A stretch of DNA of 64,000 nt, from positions 3,906,001-3,970,000 of the forward strand of contig NZ_CP096980.1 in NCBI RefSeq assembly GCF_002006355.2. Reading direction: 5' to 3'. The stretch is from Clostridium felsineum DSM 794 (lineage in GTDB: Bacteria; Bacillota; Clostridia; Clostridiales; Clostridiaceae). Shown piece after piece: positions 36,736 through 46,037 of this stretch. The notes under the pieces were generated by a model, which searched no databases, was not told the DNA's origin, and saw nothing but the letters and a program-made list of their open reading frames with translations. The stretch's first letter is position 1; each line of letters opens with the position of its first letter. The position numbers were made by a program, and so were the translations under genes.

Positions 36736-36920
36736 TTTATTCACTCCAAATCACCTACTACACATTAATTAATCATAACATAATAATTAGTAAAATAATA
36801 TGTTTTTCAAAACAATTTTTGCATTAATAAAAAATTTTATTATCAAAAAATTAATTTCTATGCTATAATATATCTTGTTTATATATACTATTTTTATTAA
36901 CAATTTAGGAGTGATTTTAT

Positions 36921-37460
36921 ATGGCTAAAAGTTCAGTTGCAAATATTTTTACTTTTGGTAACTTATCATGCGGTTTGTTATCCTTAATTATGACTTTAGC
37001 TGCATCTTCAACTAATAATGAATATTATAAATTAGCATGTTTATTTATACTTATAGCTGGAATTATAGATAGATACGATGGTAGAGTTGCCAGAGCTTTA
37101 AATGTATCAAGTGAACTCGGTAAGGAACTTGACTCACTTGCAGATCTTGTTTCTTTTGGTGTGGCTCCTTCAATACTCGCATATCATCTATGCAATTTTA
37201 GTTCTAATTTCAATATTTTAGGATATATTTTTGTATTGATATTCCCTATAGCTGGAGCTTATAGATTAGCACGTTATAACTTATCTACTTTTGATGGAGT
37301 ATTTAGGGGAATTCCTATAACTTTAGCTGGTATGTTTATGGCTATTTATTCCCTTGTTTATATTTTATTAAATGCACAGCCAAATGCCGTGTTAACTATA
37401 GTTATAATGTTTGTGCTTTCTTATTTAATGATAAGTAACATAAAATTAAAAAAATTATAA
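36921..37460 (+). CDS. pssA: CDP-diacylglycerol-serine O-phosphatidyltransferase
   Basis: 179 residues with several membrane segments. The CDP-alcohol phosphatidyltransferase signature is complete: D-G-x2-A-R-x8-G-x3-D-x3-D in DGRVAR.. to GKELDSLADL. N-terminal PSSVANIFTFGN-like start (KSSVANIFTFGNLSCG) is usual for PssA of Gram-positives. It makes phosphatidylserine. No psd gene is adjacent. Confidence 0.9.
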   Translation: MAKSSVANIFTFGNLSCGLLSLIMTLAASSTNNEYYKLACLFILIAGIIDRYDGRVARALNVSSELGKELDSLADLVSFGVAPSILAYHLCNFSSNFNILGYIFVLIFPIAGAYRLARYNLSTFDGVFRGIPITLAGMFMAIYSLVYILLNAQPNAVLTIVIMFVLSYLMISNIKLKKL

Positions 37461-37467
37461 ACATAAT

Positions 37468-37506
37468 AAAAAAGTGAGAATTTATGCTAATGTTCTCACC
37501 TTTTTC
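37468..37506. terminator. Bidirectional terminator after pssA
   Basis: AAAGTGAGAA pairs with TTCTCACCTTT, between convergent genes. Confidence 0.8.
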
Positions 37507-37882
37507 ATGTTAATTTTGGTGGTGGCTTTGGAGGCAGTCTTTTATCACCACAAATATCATTAATGTCTTCTTCGATACATCTTTTCTTAATTCTACATTT
37601 AATAACATCTGCTTTTATCTCACAATATTCTATATAATCACACTGACACCTATCAATTGCACAAAGAAGCTCATCTATTATATCCCCTAACTTATTGACT
37701 CTATCTAATGCATGCTTTACATCACTTCTTCTTGCTGGTGTAATTTGGTTAAGCTCACAAGCGCCTCCTATTAAAAGCCTATACGAACTAACATATTGTG
37801 ATAAAAACTCAGATAACTTACTTAAATCACAGCAATATTCTTCAATAGCTTTTCTATTCGTCAAATCAATATACCTACACAA
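37505..37882 (-). CDS. Cys-rich hypothetical protein with Pro/Lys tail
   Basis: 125 residues with a TTG start and a weak ribosome binding site, so the N-terminus is uncertain. About ten Cys residues are spread through the helical body, including EEYCCDLSKL, CQCDYIEYCEIKADVIKC and CIEEDINDICGD. It ends in PPKPPPKLT. I do not recognise the family. Cys-rich small proteins of this size in spore-formers are sometimes coat or exosporium components, but there is no direct sign of that here. Confidence 0.55.
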   Translation of the reverse strand: MCRYIDLTNRKAIEEYCCDLSKLSEFLSQYVSSYRLLIGGACELNQITPARRSDVKHALDRVNKLGDIIDELLCAIDRCQCDYIEYCEIKADVIKCRIKKRCIEEDINDICGDKRLPPKPPPKLT

Positions 37883-37924
37883 GGACTATCATTAGATTAT
37901 ATTGTATATAAATCATATATATTA

Positions 37925-38797
37925 CTATTTCATTATTTTATTTTTTAGTTCTTGCCCTTTTTTAGTAACCGCCAAGCCTCCAAGTGCAGTTTCTCTAAGT
38001 TCACATGGAAGTTGTTTTCCAACTCTATACATAGCAGTAATTGTATCATCAAAAGGAATTATACTTGCAACACCAGCTAATACCATATCAGCTGTTGTAA
38101 TTGCATTTACTGCCCCTGAAGCATTCCGTTTTGAACATGGTACTTCAACTAATCCTGCAACAGGATCACAGACAAGTCCTAAAACATTTTTTATTACAAT
38201 AGCTGCTGCATCTAATGCCATCTTAGGTGTTCCTCCCATCATCTCAACTACAGCTCCTGCTGCCATTGCTGCTGCCGAACCACATTCCGCTTGACATCCG
38301 CCTTCTGCTCCTGAAAGAGTTGCATTCTTAGCTATAAGCATTCCTATTCCTGACGCTGTAAATAAAGCTTTTGTAAGTTCATCATCACTCTTATTGAACT
38401 TTTCTCCTACCGTTAAAATAACTGCTGGTAATATTCCACAAGAACCTGCTGTTGGTGCTGCCACTATTTTTCCCATAGAAGCATTGACCTCAGAGGTTCC
38501 AATTGCTCTCGCCATTACCTTTACCATTATACTTCCTGTTATTGTATTTTCCTCCTTTGAATAACTGTTAAGTTTAAATCCATCTCCTCCTATTAATCCA
38601 CTCATAGATTTAACCTTATTATTAGTACCATACTGAGCCGATGTTTTCATAACCTCTAGACTCTTCTTCATTCTCGAAAATACAAATTCGTAACTTTTTT
38701 CACTTTTTAAAATTTCTTCTTCTATTGTATATTCTGCTATACTTAATTTTCTTCTTTCACACTCTTCTACAAGTTTTTCTCCACTATCTACAAACAT
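37925..38797 (-). CDS. sdaAA: L-serine dehydratase, iron-sulfur-dependent, alpha subunit
   Basis: 290 residues. Catalytic and cluster-binding features include SGLIGGDG, APTAGSCGILPAV, GAEGGCQAECGSAAAMAAGA and LVCDPVAGLVEVPC. These place the cluster-ligating Cys residues in the expected order. Together with the beta subunit encoded one base upstream it deaminates L-serine to pyruvate and ammonia. GAAGGAG at the end of the beta gene serves as ribosome binding site. Confidence 0.94.
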   Translation of the reverse strand: MFVDSGEKLVEECERRKLSIAEYTIEEEILKSEKSYEFVFSRMKKSLEVMKTSAQYGTNNKVKSMSGLIGGDGFKLNSYSKEENTITGSIMVKVMARAIGTSEVNASMGKIVAAPTAGSCGILPAVILTVGEKFNKSDDELTKALFTASGIGMLIAKNATLSGAEGGCQAECGSAAAMAAGAVVEMMGGTPKMALDAAAIVIKNVLGLVCDPVAGLVEVPCSKRNASGAVNAITTADMVLAGVASIIPFDDTITAMYRVGKQLPCELRETALGGLAVTKKGQELKNKIMK

Positions 38798-38798
38798 T

Positions 38799-39482
38799 TT
38801 ATTCTCCTTCTACTGATGGATTTATAACTACTACACTGTCTATATTTTTTATTTTTTGCATTTTATCAATAATCTTTTTATCAATTATTGAATCTGTTTC
38901 TATAATCATCTTTGCCGAAAGTCCTCTACTATTTCTATACACTTTTAAAAAGGCTATGTTTATATTATTTTCATAAATCATAGTTGTAATCTTAGATATC
39001 ATTCCCGGAACATCTTTATGAGAAACTATAAGTGTAGGATAATTTCCTGTGAACTCAACTGCATTATCATTTATTTCAATTATTTTTATATTTCCTCCAC
39101 CTGTTGAAGAACCCATAATTTTAACCATTTCACCATTAGATTTTGTTATTAAAAATTTTACTGTATTCGGATGTACATCTCCCAAATCTGCCTTCTTAAA
39201 CTCGAACTCAATACCCATATTTTCTGCAATTTCAAATGATGTTTTTATTCTAACATCCCAGGGTTCCATTCCTAATATTCCTGCTACTAGTGCCTTATCC
39301 GTTCCATGACCCCTATAAGTTTCTGAAAACGAGCCATGCAAAAGAAAAACAACCTTCCTTGGTTTATTATCTTCTGCTATTATACCTGCAATCTTTCCAA
39401 GTCTAACTGCACCTGCTGTATGTGAGCTTGAAGGACCTATCATAACTGGTCCTAATATATCAAACACACTAAATTCTTTCAT
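38799..39482 (-). CDS. sdaAB: L-serine dehydratase, iron-sulfur-dependent, beta subunit
   Basis: About 227 residues from the ATG at 39482, which has GAGGTGTGG upstream and starts the family motif FSVFDILGPVMIGPSSSHTAGA. The longer frame would overlap the preceding gene. A C-terminal ACT domain (LIVSHKDVPGMISKITTMIYE) may sense serine. It pairs with the alpha subunit downstream. Confidence 0.93.
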   Translation of the reverse strand: MKEFSVFDILGPVMIGPSSSHTAGAVRLGKIAGIIAEDNKPRKVVFLLHGSFSETYRGHGTDKALVAGILGMEPWDVRIKTSFEIAENMGIEFEFKKADLGDVHPNTVKFLITKSNGEMVKIMGSSTGGGNIKIIEINDNAVEFTGNYPTLIVSHKDVPGMISKITTMIYENNINIAFLKVYRNSRGLSAKMIIETDSIIDKKIIDKMQKIKNIDSVVVINPSVEGE

Positions 39483-39514
39483 CTTTTGCCACACCTCACT
39501 ATATGATTTAAGTT

Positions 39515-41176
39515 TTAATAATCGTAAAAGCAACTTCCTCCTATAAATTCTTTTAAAATTGAATTTTGGGGCACTAATTTTTCATCTATATCCTTAAAAA
39601 AGTTAAGAAAATTTCTAAGCTTTCTAGCTTCATAATATACACTACTAGATTGATCAATTTTCATTAGCTCTCCCATTGCATACTTTCTAAGTATTCCAAG
39701 TTCATATACTAATGTTGAATTAAACATAACATCTGCTTCCTCTTGAAAAACAAAGATATTTTTTTCTTCCCCTCTCCTTATAGATGGCCACATCTTAAGA
39801 GTTTCTTCTCCTCCATATCCACGTGAAAGATAATCTCTTACCATTCTTCTTATCTTCCTTACATCTGTTGTTGCTATTCTGTTGTGATTATCAAGATTCA
39901 ATTGAGTAAGCGCACTTACATATATCTTAAATTTATTTTTTTTATTTATATGCAGTGTTAATTCTTCATTTAATCCATGTATTCCTTCAACTATTATTAC
40001 ACCATTCTCAGGCAATTTCATCTTCTCATTATTCTCTTTTCTCATGCCTGTTTTAAAATCAAATTTAGGTGGTAGTATCTCTTTATACTCCATTAAATCT
40101 TTCAAATTTTTATTAAACAACTCTACATCCAGTGCTTCTATTGCTTCAAAATCATAATTTCCATTTTCATCTCTTGGTGTTCTATTTCTATCTACAAAAT
40201 AATCATCTAAAGAAATAGCTACAGGAATAAGACCATTTACCCTTAACTGTACTCCAAGCCTTTTAGAAAATGTAGTTTTTCCTGAAGATGACGGACCTGC
40301 TATCAAAACTAATTTTACATCTTTTCTTTCACATATCATATCAGCTATATAAGCTATTTTTTTCTCATGAAGTGCTTCTGAAATAAGTACTATATCTTTA
40401 ATTTCGTTTTGCATAACCTTGTCATTTAAAGATCCAACATCCCCTACTCCTAAAATATTTCCCCATTTTTCAGTTTCATAGAATATGTTGTATAATTTAT
40501 TTTGGTCACAATAGTATGGAAGTCTTGTCAAATCTTTTTCTGAAGGCACCCTAAGTAAAAATCCTGATTTATAACTTTTCAAATCAAACAATTTAATTAT
40601 TCCCGTAGAATATGCCATAGTTCCATAAAAATAGTCATATCTCCCATCTAACTCATAAAGCTTAAGATATTTTATTTTTACATACTTTAAGAGCCTTACT
40701 TTATCCTCCATACCATAGTCTTTAAAAATTTTCATTGCCTTTTCTTTTTCTATTGTTACTTTTTTTATAGGAATATCTCCTTCTATTATTTGAAACATTC
40801 TATTTTTTATTTTTTCTATATCATCTTCTGTTATTTTTTTATCTTTTATATATATCTCTCCAAATATACCTTTACTTATAGAATGCTCAATAGTTACTTT
40901 TGCATCTTTAAATAAATCAGCAACCGCCTTTACTAATATAAATTGCAGCGTTCTCTCATAGACTTTAATTCCAATAGGATTTTTTAAGTCTACTATATCA
41001 AAAGTTCCCGAATAACTAAATTTATGTGTTAATTCATATATGTTTCCATTTACACTTCCAAGCATTATAGGATATTCACTCTTTACATCATTTTGCTTTA
41101 TAAAATCGTAAAAGCTCATACCCTTGTTCACCTCAAAACTCCTGCCATCCTTTAGATCTATTTTAATAACATTCAT
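39515..41176 (-). CDS. Uridine kinase-like protein with TGS and threonyl-tRNA-synthetase-like N-terminus
   Basis: 553 residues. An N-terminal TGS-like segment (IDLKDGRSFEVNKGMSFYDF) and a second part resembling the additional domain of threonyl-tRNA synthetase precede a P-loop kinase domain with VLIAGPSSSGKTTFSKRLG, SLDDYFVDR and VIIVEGIHGLN. The kinase half belongs to the uridine kinase/phosphoribulokinase family. Such fusions are common in clostridia and their substrate is not established. It is 32 bases from sdaAB and probably the first gene of that operon. Confidence 0.85.
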   Translation of the reverse strand: MNVIKIDLKDGRSFEVNKGMSFYDFIKQNDVKSEYPIMLGSVNGNIYELTHKFSYSGTFDIVDLKNPIGIKVYERTLQFILVKAVADLFKDAKVTIEHSISKGIFGEIYIKDKKITEDDIEKIKNRMFQIIEGDIPIKKVTIEKEKAMKIFKDYGMEDKVRLLKYVKIKYLKLYELDGRYDYFYGTMAYSTGIIKLFDLKSYKSGFLLRVPSEKDLTRLPYYCDQNKLYNIFYETEKWGNILGVGDVGSLNDKVMQNEIKDIVLISEALHEKKIAYIADMICERKDVKLVLIAGPSSSGKTTFSKRLGVQLRVNGLIPVAISLDDYFVDRNRTPRDENGNYDFEAIEALDVELFNKNLKDLMEYKEILPPKFDFKTGMRKENNEKMKLPENGVIIVEGIHGLNEELTLHINKKNKFKIYVSALTQLNLDNHNRIATTDVRKIRRMVRDYLSRGYGGEETLKMWPSIRRGEEKNIFVFQEEADVMFNSTLVYELGILRKYAMGELMKIDQSSSVYYEARKLRNFLNFFKDIDEKLVPQNSILKEFIGGSCFYDY

Positions 41177-41343
41177 CCCCTCTGTCCTCCTATACCTTTA
41201 ACATTTATACACATAAAATTATTTTACTCATAATATTATACTTTAAATCAACATAAATGTATCATTTGTAATTATATTTTTTGCCCTTTTGAGAAATTAT
41301 ATATTGTAATGGGTAAAATATAAAAAAAAGGATTGATTATATT

Positions 41344-42018
41344 ATGTACATTATTATGCTCAGAACTATAATACTTTATTTCTTAGTTGTATTAATAATG
41401 CGTATTATGGGAAAAAGGCAAATAGGTCAGCTCCAACCTTTTGAACTCGTAATCACTATTATGATATCAGAACTAGCCTCACTTCCAATGCAGGACCCAA
41501 GAATTCCTTTAATACATGGAATTATTCCTATAGTAACTTTATTATTTTTAGAAATCGTCTTGTCTCTACTTCAGTTAAAAAGTGAAAAGGCAAGAACTGT
41601 ACTTTGCGGTGAGCCAACACTTTTGATAAATAAGGGTAAAATTGATATTAGCGCTTTAAAAAGTCAAAGAGTAAATATAAATGATTTAATGGAAGAACTA
41701 CGATTAAAAGATTATTTTAATGTAGAAGATATAGAATACGCCATTCTTGAAACTAGCGGCCAAATTTCATTAATACCTAAAACACATTTAACAAATGCCA
41801 CTAAACAAGATTTAAGTTTAAAAGTAAAGCAAGAAAGCGTTCCTGTAACCATTATACTTGATGGAAAAGTTAATATAGCTAATATAAAATATCTCAACAA
41901 AGATGCCGAGTGGCTTATGAAAGAACTAAAGAAAAATAACATAAACTCACCAAAAGATGTTTTTTTAGGTCTTATAGATTCAAAGGGACAATTTTACTAT
42001 CAAAAATATACTAAATAG
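41344..42018 (+). CDS. DUF421 (YetF-like) membrane protein
   Basis: 224 residues. Three N-terminal membrane segments include MRIMGKRQIGQLQPFELVITIM, the family hallmark, followed by a cytosolic part with PTLLINKGKIDISALKSQRVNINDLMEELR and YAILETSGQISLIPK. YetF-type proteins occur in spore-formers and some act in spore membranes, but a general function is not known. AAAGGATT precedes the start. It is followed ten bases later by a DUF4363 gene, a common pairing. Confidence 0.88.
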   Translation: MYIIMLRTIILYFLVVLIMRIMGKRQIGQLQPFELVITIMISELASLPMQDPRIPLIHGIIPIVTLLFLEIVLSLLQLKSEKARTVLCGEPTLLINKGKIDISALKSQRVNINDLMEELRLKDYFNVEDIEYAILETSGQISLIPKTHLTNATKQDLSLKVKQESVPVTIILDGKVNIANIKYLNKDAEWLMKELKKNNINSPKDVFLGLIDSKGQFYYQKYTK

Positions 42019-42028
42019 GAGGCTTTTT

Positions 42029-42409
42029 ATGAAAAATATAATTATAGCTTTATCAATATTTGCAGCTGTTGTTTTGATGAGTTTCTTTTCTATACAATAC
42101 CTGAATAAAACTTGTAATAAACTTTTAAGTGTCAGTAATAAAATTCAAAACTCCTTAGAAAAAGGCTCTTATTCCAAAGCTGATTATTACGAAAAAGAAT
42201 TCGAGAAAGAATGGTATAAAGAATCAAGTATATTATCAGCCTTTATTCATCATATGGAAACTGATGATATAAGTCTTGAGATAGAAAGATTATCTCAGTC
42301 CATAAAATATAAAGAAAAGAAAGATGCTATGGAATCAGCTCATTCATTAACTTTTTTAATAAAACACTTATCTTTGCTTGAAAAAATCAACATAGAAAAT
42401 ATTCTTTGA
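42029..42409 (+). CDS. DUF4363 family protein
   Basis: 126 residues; one N-terminal membrane segment, then a helical charged domain outside or at the membrane face. AGGAGG lies in the gap after the YetF-like gene, and the two form an operon. Function unknown. Confidence 0.8.
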   Translation: MKNIIIALSIFAAVVLMSFFSIQYLNKTCNKLLSVSNKIQNSLEKGSYSKADYYEKEFEKEWYKESSILSAFIHHMETDDISLEIERLSQSIKYKEKKDAMESAHSLTFLIKHLSLLEKINIENIL

Positions 42410-42497
42410 TACTTTTTCTCTATTGACAATAGTTATTAATTAATATACAATATAACTACACTCAATTAACAACTCATTTTAAAGGTGTGATAATATT

Positions 42498-42722
42498 ATG
42501 GAAAATAACGCAAATAAAGAAATAATGGATAAATTAACAAAGGTATGTTTATGTAAGGCAATACCACGTTCAACCATAAAAAACGCTATAAGAAAAGGAG
42601 CAAGAACCGTTGAAGCTGTTCAAAAAGCTACAGGAGCTGGCTCTGGAGGCTGCGCTGGCAGAAGATGTACTCCTAAAATAGAAGAGCTCTTAGCTTCTTA
42701 TAGTAAGAATAAATGGCATTAG
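42498..42722 (+). CDS. BFD-like [2Fe-2S]-binding protein
   Basis: 74 residues with the four-Cys pattern of bacterioferritin-associated ferredoxin-type domains: CLC near residue 18, then GGCAGRRC about 34 residues later, with the helical TIKNAIRKGARTVEAVQKATGAG between. Stand-alone versions of this domain accompany oxidoreductases and nitrogen enzymes. The partner is not visible. AAAGGTG precedes the ATG. Confidence 0.85.
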   Translation: MENNANKEIMDKLTKVCLCKAIPRSTIKNAIRKGARTVEAVQKATGAGSGGCAGRRCTPKIEELLASYSKNKWH

Positions 42723-42781
42723 ATATTATTTAGAAGATTCGTTTTTTTGATATAAACACCTCCTTGATTGTTTTTATATGA

Positions 42782-42816
42782 TGATAGCGTAGTTCCAACC
42801 AGAACTACGCTATTAT
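42782..42816. terminator. Bidirectional terminator at the RiPP locus boundary
   Basis: ATAGCGTAGTT pairs with AACTACGCTAT; separates the BFD-like gene from the convergent transport genes. Confidence 0.9.
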
Positions 42817-42831
42817 TTTATAAGGGGCACT

Positions 42832-44055
42832 TTAACTTTTAAATTTACTTCTTAGTTTCCTAAAAACTTTAAAGTTCAAAATTATATTTATAATGCATAT
42901 CAGTTGTGCTAAAAGCATAATACCTTCTACATGACTAATAACAGTTAAATATCTATTATACACATTACTAAACCCATTCTCATTTGCATTATTTAGTTGG
43001 ATATTATGAACTATTACTTTTCTATAAAAACTTATATCAAATATATTTTCAGAAGGTAAGTACTTTTTCTCAATAACTATATTGAATTTCACCAAACAAA
43101 AAACAAACACAATCAATACTAAACATATAATTATTCTACCCAAATAAATAGTAATTTCCTTTATATTATTAGTTATTACGTCTTTTAAATAATTACTTCT
43201 CATCTTATTTATAAAAAAAGCTTTAGCTTCTTTTATAAAGGTTATCATAATTTTAATCAAATACACTATTATAAAAATCCCAATTATAAAATACAATATC
43301 TTAACATTTTGAAATACATGCTCCTTTAAACTAGCATAATCTACTGAATTATATTGTGATAATCTATCACCAAGTATAATAGTTAATTTATCACTTATGT
43401 TCTTAGCATCATATTTTTTTGTTTGTTTTGTTGTAAGTACATTTATGAAAAGTTTGTTATTATTATCTGTGTTTTCATATGCTGTGTATGGAATATATAC
43501 TTTTTCATATCCATCATCTGACATACTATATAATAATGAATTATTTTCTTTGTAAACTCCTACTATTCTATACTTATCATTACCGATTTTCAGGGTACTT
43601 CCTATTACCTTATTACTTTTAAAAAGGGAATTTGCAAGAACATCGCTTATTACAACAACCTTATCCTTATTATTAACTGATAAAAAATCCAGTTTCCCAC
43701 CACTTATCATTTGAAAAGGATACAAACCAAAATATTTTTCATCAGTTAAAATCACTTTTGTTTTTACTTTTTTATCAATATCATCACCATACTTAGTCGG
43801 TGAAACACCATACTTATTTGTTACATTTTCCTTTACTTCACTGTAACATGTAAAATCTATATCACTATACTGTTTTTTTATCTTATTAAATTGCTCAAAA
43901 GTAATTCCTTCTTTACTATTAGTATTTTTATATTCTATTATATTTGAAACACTATTATTAACCTTGAAGTTAAGGTAATTACTCATTATTATTAAAGCAA
44001 TTAAAATGCCACATCCTATAATTAATCTAACTTTTGTAAGCTTAATTATACTCAC
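42832..44055 (-). CDS. MacB/FtsX-type ABC permease without its ATPase
   Basis: 407 residues with a GTG start after GAGGTGATA. One N-terminal segment, then an extracytoplasmic domain of the MacB periplasmic-core type (VVVISDVLANSLF, GSTLKIGNDKYRIVGVYKEN), then three C-terminal segments, as in FtsX permeases. The canonical partner is a MacB/LolD-like ATPase, but none is encoded nearby. It follows the HlyD-type adaptor by four bases and is the last gene of the RiPP transport group. The first residues are anchored in TM1 and the extracellular domain is intact. Confidence 0.8.
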   Translation of the reverse strand: MSIIKLTKVRLIIGCGILIALIIMSNYLNFKVNNSVSNIIEYKNTNSKEGITFEQFNKIKKQYSDIDFTCYSEVKENVTNKYGVSPTKYGDDIDKKVKTKVILTDEKYFGLYPFQMISGGKLDFLSVNNKDKVVVISDVLANSLFKSNKVIGSTLKIGNDKYRIVGVYKENNSLLYSMSDDGYEKVYIPYTAYENTDNNNKLFINVLTTKQTKKYDAKNISDKLTIILGDRLSQYNSVDYASLKEHVFQNVKILYFIIGIFIIVYLIKIMITFIKEAKAFFINKMRSNYLKDVITNNIKEITIYLGRIIICLVLIVFVFCLVKFNIVIEKKYLPSENIFDISFYRKVIVHNIQLNNANENGFSNVYNRYLTVISHVEGIMLLAQLICIINIILNFKVFRKLRSKFKS

Positions 44056-44059
44056 ACTA

Positions 44060-45196
44060 TCACCTCGATACTTCTGTTGTAACTAACTTTACTTCAGAAT
44101 TGTCATCAATTGACTTAGAGGAGCTACTTACAATTCCATAATTACTCTTATCTAAATGACCATCATTAACTGATTTAATAGCACAATTAAGCGTATCAGA
44201 ATCTATAACTTTCACTTGAATTTTTTCAACATACTCTTCATTTTCCAATGCTCCATTTTTTGCTTTAACAGCATAAATATAATCTACTCCATTTTCATCG
44301 TATAGACAGCTTTTAGGAATAACAATATCATATTTTTTTTCATTTTCCTGTGTACTTACAGTAACCTTATCATTTTCCTTTAGATCCTTATTATTATTTA
44401 AAGTAGCTAAAAATTCATATTCATCTTTAGTTGAATCATATTTTTTTTCAGAAATTGTTGCTGTTTCAGCATTAGAATTTTCCCCATCTTTTGATGTAAC
44501 ATTAACATTATCCCCAATTGAAAATTTTTCAGCATCTTTATCCGAAGCTATCCACTTCACTGAAAGAGTTGTATCACTACTTATTATTTCAAACAGATCA
44601 TTGCTTGCTGATTGTACATTATCTCCTGCTTGCGAACTTGATGAACTGTCGCTCTGAGTATCCGAAGCACTTTCTCCGTTTTGGAAATTTATGCTCACTA
44701 TCTTACCATCTACATCCGAAAGTATACTGCCATCATTCGTTAATCCTTTTCTTATCGCTTTATACTTTATATTTTCAGTATCTAATTTATATTGATCTTC
44801 TTTAATCTTGTCCTGATCCGGAGGTTGTACCTTCTTTAAGCTATTTATTTCGTCCTGAAGCTGCATTATTATTTCCTGCTCTTCTTTTTCTTTTAATGAT
44901 ATTTCATCATTATCTACTTTTGCTAATACATCTCCTTTCTTAACCTCTTGATTTAGTTTTACACAAACCTGTTTAACCTGCCAATTTGACATTGGATATA
45001 TTTTATGAGTATTTTCATATTGTATTGTTCCTGTAGATTCTAAACTTTCACCTATACTTCCAGGCTTCATGTAAGATATAGTAACCTCAGGAAGAAGCAT
45101 ATTTTTTATTGTTTTTGAAAAATATGTGCAGACTACAATAATACCTACAAATACTATAATACTTATAGTAATAATTTTATTTTTTTTATTTTTCAT
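44060..45196 (-). CDS. HlyD/MacA-type membrane-fusion (adaptor) protein
   Basis: About 378 residues from the ATG at 45196, with AGAGGTGAG upstream. A single N-terminal membrane segment is followed by a barrel-sandwich half (KQVCVKLNQEVKKGDVLAKVD), a coiled-coil hairpin of roughly 50 residues (EKEEQEIIMQLQDEINSL), the second half (ILSDVDGKIVSINFQNGES) and a Ser-rich insert. Beta-barrel regions follow. It should link an inner membrane transporter to export across the wall. It is paired with the FtsX-type permease next to it. Confidence 0.85.
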   Translation of the reverse strand: MKNKKNKIITISIIVFVGIIVVCTYFSKTIKNMLLPEVTISYMKPGSIGESLESTGTIQYENTHKIYPMSNWQVKQVCVKLNQEVKKGDVLAKVDNDEISLKEKEEQEIIMQLQDEINSLKKVQPPDQDKIKEDQYKLDTENIKYKAIRKGLTNDGSILSDVDGKIVSINFQNGESASDTQSDSSSSSQAGDNVQSASNDLFEIISSDTTLSVKWIASDKDAEKFSIGDNVNVTSKDGENSNAETATISEKKYDSTKDEYEFLATLNNNKDLKENDKVTVSTQENEKKYDIVIPKSCLYDENGVDYIYAVKAKNGALENEEYVEKIQVKVIDSDTLNCAIKSVNDGHLDKSNYGIVSSSSKSIDDNSEVKLVTTEVSR

Positions 45197-45207
45197 ATAT
45201 CTCACCT

Positions 45208-46035
45208 CTACTTCATATCTAAATGCTGTATTCCTTTAAGAAGTTCATCTTCCCCCTTTAAAAACATAAGTATAGAAGGTATCATAAATATTACCCCACA
45301 TGCAAAGGCTATACCCAACTCACCAGTATTTATTTGTGATAAAAATGTTGAAAGGGGCTGTTTTTTATCTTGAAGTAATATAAGAGGCTGCTCTATCATG
45401 TTCCAATTATCTATAAAACTAAGTATCATAAGTGATACTAAAGCTCCTTTGCATTGAGGCAGTACAATTTTGAATAATATTTGTATATCATTAGCACCAT
45501 CAATTTTTGCTGCTTGACATTGTTCATCTGGAATTGATTTCATAAATTGTGTCATAAGAAATACTCCAAAGGTTGAAAATATTCCAGGTAATATTACTGA
45601 AGCATAAGAACCTACTAAATTCAATTTTTTCATAATTATATATATTGGTACTAAAGTTACTTGGTATGGCATTATCATAAGTATTATGAACATAAAAAAT
45701 ATTTGAGTTTTATACTTGAATTTTATTTTAGCAAAAGAATAGGCTCCAAAAATGGATACTACTATTTGTCCAATAACTGTTGGCACTGTTAATATTACTG
45801 AATTCCAAAACTTCAATAAAAAATCTGGCTGCTTAAGCAAACTATTATAATATTGAATCAATGTAAACCCATCAGGTATAATATGAAACTTAAAGTTTTG
45901 AAGTGCACTTGTCACCTCACTTTCTCCCATAAGAGAATTAGAAACCATGTATATCACAGGAAATATTGCTCCTATAGCAAAAATACTTAATACTACATAT
46001 TCAAAAAAAATTAGTGTTTTGTTTTTTTTATTCAT
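45208..46035 (-). CDS. Sugar-type ABC permease (MalG/CarbY-like)
   Basis: 275 residues, six membrane segments. The EAA loop reads EQCQAAKIDGANDIQILFKIVLP, typical of carbohydrate uptake permeases. The gene is directly downstream of a MalF-like partner. It has no ATPase gene in the operon. Its location between RiPP exporter and adaptor genes is odd for a sugar system. GAGGTG precedes the start. Confidence 0.88.
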   Translation of the reverse strand: MNKKNKTLIFFEYVVLSIFAIGAIFPVIYMVSNSLMGESEVTSALQNFKFHIIPDGFTLIQYYNSLLKQPDFLLKFWNSVILTVPTVIGQIVVSIFGAYSFAKIKFKYKTQIFFMFIILMIMPYQVTLVPIYIIMKKLNLVGSYASVILPGIFSTFGVFLMTQFMKSIPDEQCQAAKIDGANDIQILFKIVLPQCKGALVSLMILSFIDNWNMIEQPLILLQDKKQPLSTFLSQINTGELGIAFACGVIFMIPSILMFLKGEDELLKGIQHLDMK

Positions 46036-46037
46036 AT

